A stretch of DNA of 57,185 bases, taken from the NCBI GenBank assembly GCA_902517745.1, contig CABYDS010000007.1, positions 1 through 57,185 of the forward strand, given 5' to 3'. Each line of letters starts with the position of its first letter. Within the stretch, counting starts at the first letter, position 1. The notes beneath the pieces were generated by a model, which worked only from the letters and a program-made list of their open reading frames with translations, did no database searches and was not told the origin of the DNA. Below are positions 52,913-57,185 of the stretch, piece after piece. The stretch is from an uncultured Pelagibacteraceae bacterium (lineage in GTDB: Bacteria > Pseudomonadota > Alphaproteobacteria > Pelagibacterales > Pelagibacteraceae). The translations under genes were made by a program, and so were the position numbers.

Positions 52913-54286
52913 TTAAATTGAGCTAATTCTAAATAGATTTTCAACAAGAGGTAATTGATCCCTCTTCGCTAACAAAACGACAGTATCATCTTTTTGAAAA
53001 ATATATTTAGAGGATGGTAGAATAAATTTGTCATCTCTTAAAACAGCTCCAACTCGAATTTCATCTGGTAAATCAGCATTTTTTAATTCTTTATTAATTA
53101 ATTCTGAAGTTTCGATAATATCAGCCTCAATGACTTCATACTCTCCGTTTAAAATAGTATAGGCATTTTCGATCGTACCTTTATGTACGTGTTTTAATAT
53201 ACTTGAAACTGTACTCATTCTTGGATCTATTAAATCATCAATTTTTAAAGATGATTGAAGTAAGGAATAATTTGGTTTGTTTACTAGAGCCATGGTTCTT
53301 TTGTTTTTTGAAAATTTTTCTACAAGTACACTTACCATTAGATTATCTTCATCGTCATTTGTTAAGGCTAATACAGTTTCAACCTCTTCTAAATTAGCTT
53401 CATTCAACACATCTTCATCCAAACCATTTCCATTGATAACTATTGTATCGTTTAAATAAGTAGCAATGAATTCTGCTCTAATTTTATCTTTCTCAATAAT
53501 TTTTACTCTAGCTTCATCAAAATTTTTTTCTATATTTGATGCGAGATTAAAACCTATATTTCCTCCACCAATAATAAGAATTTTATTTGCAATTTTTTCA
53601 TTATGACCAAAAACTCTTAAAGTTTCTTCCATTTGATTGGAGTTAACAATTACATATGCCTTATCATTATGTTGAAGTTTGTCATCTTTTTTCAAAATTT
53701 TAAAATTTTCTGCTCTTATAACCCCTAATATATATGCATTTAAATTTGGAAATTTATTTGTCAATTCCTTTAATTTTATTTGGTGAATTGGACATTTTTC
53801 ATCAATTAAAATTTCTAATAATCTAATTTTATTTTCTGCAAAAGGTACATTATCTAAAGCTCCTGGTGCTTCTAATTTTCTTTGTAATGATTTTGCAATT
53901 TCTATTTCTGGAGATATGACATAATCTATAGGTAAATTATCCTTGTTGAAGAGTGTAGAAAATTTTGGGTCTAAATATTCTTGGGATCTTATTCTGGCGA
54001 TTTTTTTTGGCACTTTAAACAAGGAATATGCAATTTGACAAATAAGCATATTTATTTCATCATTTCTCGTGACCGCAATCAGCATATCGGCCTCTGAAGT
54101 GTTAGCACGATCCAAAATTTCTGGTGAAGTTGCTTTACCTACAATAGCCTTTACATCAAGAGACTCGTTAATTTTTTGAATATCATCACTAGATTGATCA
54201 ATAACTGTTATTGAATGATTTTGTTCAGTTAATAATTTTGCAATTGTAAATCCTACTCTGCCTGCACCACAAATTATTATATTCAT
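52913..54286 (-). CDS. trkA: Trk system potassium uptake regulatory protein TrkA
   Basis: TrkA is the cytoplasmic NAD(H)-binding regulator of TrkH. The 457 residues contain two RCK_N/RCK_C repeats: nucleotide-binding loops GAGRVGFTIA (residue 6 onward) and IIGGGNIGFNLA (near 232), each followed by a TrkA-C domain (RVGAVLRDDKFILPS near the end). The one-base overlap with ntrX continues the ntrY-ntrX-trkA-trkH run typical of alphaproteobacteria. Confidence 0.94.
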   Translation of the reverse strand: MNIIICGAGRVGFTIAKLLTEQNHSITVIDQSSDDIQKINESLDVKAIVGKATSPEILDRANTSEADMLIAVTRNDEINMLICQIAYSLFKVPKKIARIRSQEYLDPKFSTLFNKDNLPIDYVISPEIEIAKSLQRKLEAPGALDNVPFAENKIRLLEILIDEKCPIHQIKLKELTNKFPNLNAYILGVIRAENFKILKKDDKLQHNDKAYVIVNSNQMEETLRVFGHNEKIANKILIIGGGNIGFNLASNIEKNFDEARVKIIEKDKIRAEFIATYLNDTIVINGNGLDEDVLNEANLEEVETVLALTNDDEDNLMVSVLVEKFSKNKRTMALVNKPNYSLLQSSLKIDDLIDPRMSTVSSILKHVHKGTIENAYTILNGEYEVIEADIIETSELINKELKNADLPDEIRVGAVLRDDKFILPSSKYIFQKDDTVVLLAKRDQLPLVENLFRISSI

Positions 54287-55641
54287 TAATTTAAATCCTT
54301 TACACCTAATAATTTTAATTTTCTGTGCAGTGCTGATCTTTCCATACCTACAAATTTTGCAGTTTTAGAGATATTTCCTCCAAATTTTTTAATTTGAGAG
54401 ATTAAATATTCTTTTTCAAAATTTTCTCTAGCTTCTCTAAGAGGTATTGATAGATTTTCCGCAACAGAAAAGGTTTCGTTTGCAGATTTTGATAAAGACT
54501 CTTTGATTATTTCTAGTATTTTTTTCTCGTCATTACCTGGAGAAAGAATAGCAATTCGTTCTATTAGATTACGTAATTCTCTAACATTTCCTGGCCAATC
54601 ATAGTTTAAAAGATAATTATCTTCTCTTATTTTAAATTTTTTATAATTGTATGTATTGCAAATATTTTCTATAAAATAATCAACAAGTAATGGTATATCT
54701 TCAATTCTTTTATTTAAAGGATCTATTTCAATATTAAAAACATTTAATCTGTGAAATAAGTCTTCACGAAAGTTACCATTTTTAATCTCTGTATTAATAT
54801 TCTTACTAGATGCACAAATAATTCTGACATCAACCTTAATATCATGATTGCTATTTATTCTTTTGAATTTTTGATCAATGACAACTCTTAAAATTTTCGA
54901 TTGTGTCTCCAATGGAATTTCTGTCACTTCATCAATTAATAATACACCACCAGATGCTTTTTCTAATGCCCCATAAACAATTGAACCATCTTTTCTTTCT
55001 TCACCAAAAAGTTCTAATTCATATTTTTTAGAGTCTAATAATGCTCCATTAATTATTATAAATGGTCCATTTGATCTTTTTGAGTTTTTATAAATTTTTC
55101 TTGAAATTAATTCTTTTCCGGAGCCAGTAGGTCCGCTTATAAAGACTCTACTTTCAGATTGTGATAATTTTTGTATTTGATCTTTAATAGATGTAATATT
55201 TGCACTTTTTCCTACTATTTTAAATGAGTGAAATAATTTATTTGATAGAGATATATTTTCTTTTTTTAAATTAAAGTTTTCTACAGCTCTTTTCACAAAA
55301 TTTAATAATCGTTCCTTGTCAAAAGGTTTCTGTATAAATTCAAATGCGCCAGATCTAAGAGAATTAACAGCCATTTCAATATTTGCGTGTCCTGAAATTA
55401 TAATTACTGGAATATCTGTATTTTTAGTTTTAATGTGCTCGAGTAATTGAATTCCATCATTGTCACCTTTGTCTAATTTGACATCTATTATAGCGACATC
55501 AGGTAATTTTTTATCTATCTCAGATAATCCTTGGTTAAAATTTGCTGCCAATCTTGTTTTATAACCAGCATCTTGAATTAATTCATCAAGAATATTTCTA
55601 ATATCTGAATTATCGTCTATGATTAATATTTCTGTTGCCAT
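54286..55641 (-). CDS. ntrX: nitrogen-related response regulator NtrX
   Basis: NtrX is the partner of sensor NtrY, linked in alphaproteobacteria to nitrogen, redox and envelope control. The 451 residues comprise a receiver domain (phospho-acceptor Asp53, DVKLDKGDND), an AAA+ domain (Walker A GPTGSGKE at 170-177, Walker B GGVLLIDEV at 231-239) and a Fis-type helix-turn-helix (GGNISKTAKFVGMERSALHRKLKLLG). The sigma-54-contact loop motif GAFTGA is absent; residues 213-225 read GEERKDGSIVYGA. It overlaps trkA by one base. Confidence 0.93.
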   Translation of the reverse strand: MATEILIIDDNSDIRNILDELIQDAGYKTRLAANFNQGLSEIDKKLPDVAIIDVKLDKGDNDGIQLLEHIKTKNTDIPVIIISGHANIEMAVNSLRSGAFEFIQKPFDKERLLNFVKRAVENFNLKKENISLSNKLFHSFKIVGKSANITSIKDQIQKLSQSESRVFISGPTGSGKELISRKIYKNSKRSNGPFIIINGALLDSKKYELELFGEERKDGSIVYGALEKASGGVLLIDEVTEIPLETQSKILRVVIDQKFKRINSNHDIKVDVRIICASSKNINTEIKNGNFREDLFHRLNVFNIEIDPLNKRIEDIPLLVDYFIENICNTYNYKKFKIREDNYLLNYDWPGNVRELRNLIERIAILSPGNDEKKILEIIKESLSKSANETFSVAENLSIPLREARENFEKEYLISQIKKFGGNISKTAKFVGMERSALHRKLKLLGVKDLN

Positions 55642-55644
55642 AAA

Positions 55645-57185
55645 TTATTTGGGAATTATAATTTGAACTTTAGCTCCATTATTTGTATTTAAAAATTTAA
55701 TTGATCCATTATGGTCATTTATTATTTTATCTACTATCGATAAACCTAAGCCAGTTCCTTTTTTTTTAGTTGTATAATATGGTTTTATAATATCCTTGGT
55801 TTTTTTATTCTTAAAACCTTCACCCGTATCAGTTAAGTTGACTGTTATATAATCTCTTCTTTGGTTTATTTCTATATCAATATTTTTCAATGTTTCATTG
55901 GTTTTTTTGACCTTTTCTTTAATACTTTCAATTGAATTTTTAATTAAATTGAAAAATAATCTGTTGAATTGCTCATTATCAAAATTAATTATAACCTTTT
56001 TACCTATTTTATTATTAATTTTAAAATTAATTGAGCTATCTATTTTTTTCAACAATTCAATATTTTCATTTAACACTTTAATTAAATCATTATTTTTAAA
56101 ATGAGGTTTGGGCATTCTTGCAAAATCAGAAAATTCATTTACTAGATTTTCTATTTGCTTTATTTGCTTTAAAATAGTTTTTAAATTATCTTGATATTTT
56201 TGCTTTTTTTCGTCACTTAAATCAGGTAAATATTTTGAATTAAGATTATCTATAGTTAGCTGTATTGGGGTAAGTGGATTTTTAATTTCATGTGCCATTT
56301 TTCTTGCAACTGTTTCCCAAGCCTCATGTCTTTCATTTGATAATAATTTATCCTGCTGATTTTTTAATTTTTCTATCATAGAATTAAAGTTTTTATTTAA
56401 TAACTCCATTTCTCTATCTGCTTTAAGTTCAGGAACCTTCACGTCCAAATTTCCTTTTCCAATTTTTTCGGATGCGGTTATTAGATTATTAATAGATATA
56501 AAAAATCTTGAGGAAAATCTAATTGCAATTGTAATAGATAAAAATAAGAGAAGCGTTACAAGAGAGATATATATGATTGCAAAGGATATTCTAATACCTA
56601 AACTTTGATTTTCAACAGTGTAATAAAAATTCAAAGCTTCTTCAGACTCTAATAAATAATTAGAGATGCTTTTATCTAATTTTTTTACTACATATAAGTA
56701 AGTATCTTCATAATTCTGTAATCTAATCACCGCAGCAGACCTATTTTCTGGTGCATTTATGATTTTTAATGGACGATCATCTGAACGTACCATATTAATA
56801 GCCTGGTCTTCAATTTTAACATAATCAGAATCATTTGCTGAAATTATCAATTCACCAAATGAATTTATTAAATATAGTTGATCAATATCTCTTATTAGAT
56901 TTTGAGTATTCAAAAAAGCTTTAAATTTAACAGGATCAGTTTTATAAATATTATGATACTTGTTTAAATCAAATGCAATTAATACTATTTCTGACTGAAT
57001 TTTATTTCTCTTTTCATCAACATAGTTTTTTGCAATTTCGTAAGAATTATTAACTGCAGTTGTTATTTTTTTATCAAAATATTTTTCTAGAGCAAAAGAA
57101 AAGATAAAAAGAGAAAAAATAGCAATTAATAATGATGGTATTAAAGTAAATAAACCAAATGATATTATATATTTTCTATTTGCTA
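55645..57185 (-). CDS. ntrY: sensor histidine kinase NtrY, C-terminal part (truncated by window edge)
   Basis: The open frame runs to the right edge of the window, so the true start lies beyond it; the internal Met at 56913 is not the start. About 513 codons are visible. Two membrane segments flank an extracytoplasmic sensor region, then come a HAMP linker (SSRFFISINNLITASEKIGKGNLDVKVPEL), HisKA (AHEIKNPLTPIQLTIDNL) and HATPase_c with FFNLIKNSIESIKE, DTGEGF and GTGLGLSIV. It is 3 bp upstream of ntrX. Confidence 0.93.
   Translation of the reverse strand, partial: ANRKYIISFGLFTLIPSLLIAIFSLFIFSFALEKYFDKKITTAVNNSYEIAKNYVDEKRNKIQSEIVLIAFDLNKYHNIYKTDPVKFKAFLNTQNLIRDIDQLYLINSFGELIISANDSDYVKIEDQAINMVRSDDRPLKIINAPENRSAAVIRLQNYEDTYLYVVKKLDKSISNYLLESEEALNFYYTVENQSLGIRISFAIIYISLVTLLLFLSITIAIRFSSRFFISINNLITASEKIGKGNLDVKVPELKADREMELLNKNFNSMIEKLKNQQDKLLSNERHEAWETVARKMAHEIKNPLTPIQLTIDNLNSKYLPDLSDEKKQKYQDNLKTILKQIKQIENLVNEFSDFARMPKPHFKNNDLIKVLNENIELLKKIDSSINFKINNKIGKKVIINFDNEQFNRLFFNLIKNSIESIKEKVKKTNETLKNIDIEINQRRDYITVNLTDTGEGFKNKKTKDIIKPYYTTKKKGTGLGLSIVDKIINDHNGSIKFLNTNNGAKVQIIIPK

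Noticed and set aside
1..57185. Mobile elements, prophage, CRISPR array, riboswitches
   Set aside because: No transposase, integrase, regularly spaced repeat or recognisable riboswitch fold was seen; the tRNA genes have no adjoining integrase or direct-repeat attachment sites.

Overview
The window is a very AT-rich, densely packed bacterial chromosome segment. Many genes overlap by 1-14 bp, no intergenic gap exceeds about 170 bp, and there is no mobile DNA, rRNA or CRISPR array. Gene order (dgt-argS-[SPOR position]-nagZ-scpAB-tatABC-serS-yajC-secDF; ntrYX-trkAH; aapJQMP), protein character and extreme compaction point to an alphaproteobacterium of the SAR11 clade (Pelagibacter-like). The phosphate, lipid and arsenate gene content would suit a strain from phosphate-poor water. 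That assignment is inference from sequence character, not a database match.

Region by region. (1) 1-5234: gyrA (3' part missing) follows ssb, with uvrA divergent from ssb, then an orphan PuuD-type membrane domain. (2) 5235-16004: one long leftward housekeeping run with secretion (secF, secD, yajC, tatC, tatB, tatA), serS, chromosome segregation (scpB, scpA), nagZ, a tiny membrane protein in the place where relatives carry a SPOR-domain protein, argS and dgt. (3) 16055-18138: erpA-type iron-sulfur carrier, xthA and a DpkA-like imine reductase. (4) 18182-21906: zinc uptake (znuA divergent from znuC-znuB-zur) with two Zur-box-like palindromes between them, followed by a CxxC peroxiredoxin-like protein. 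(5) 21913-24096: small membrane proteins, then arsC, an aquaporin and a Nudix hydrolase, preceded by a Pho-box-like repeat. (6) 24247-39135: a phosphorus block with ppx, ppk, sixA, phoB, phoU, pstB, pstA, pstC, pstS, an unknown exported protein, phoR, an Agt-like glycosyltransferase, a PlcP-like metallophosphoesterase and, divergently, a diacylglycerol-kinase-family protein. (7) 39136-46309: a lysine-rich small protein with a near-consensus promoter and perfect Shine-Dalgarno, the valS-ilvD-manC-EamA transporter operon, and tRNA-Cys and tRNA-Asn. (8) 46322-57185: Xre regulator, aapJQMP amino-acid ABC transporter, tRNA-Arg, trkH, trkA, ntrX and ntrY (5' end missing).

The most interesting theme is phosphorus economy. 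Pho-box-like direct repeats (7-mers spaced by 11 bp) lie upstream of pstS, of the dagK-like gene and of the small-membrane-protein/arsC/aquaporin/Nudix cluster. This suggests one PhoRB regulon that couples high-affinity phosphate uptake, phospholipid-to-glycolipid replacement (PlcP/Agt) and removal of arsenate that enters through phosphate transport. Both major binding-protein genes (pstS and aapJ) are followed by a U-tract hairpin before their permease genes, which should raise binding-protein mRNA over permease mRNA.
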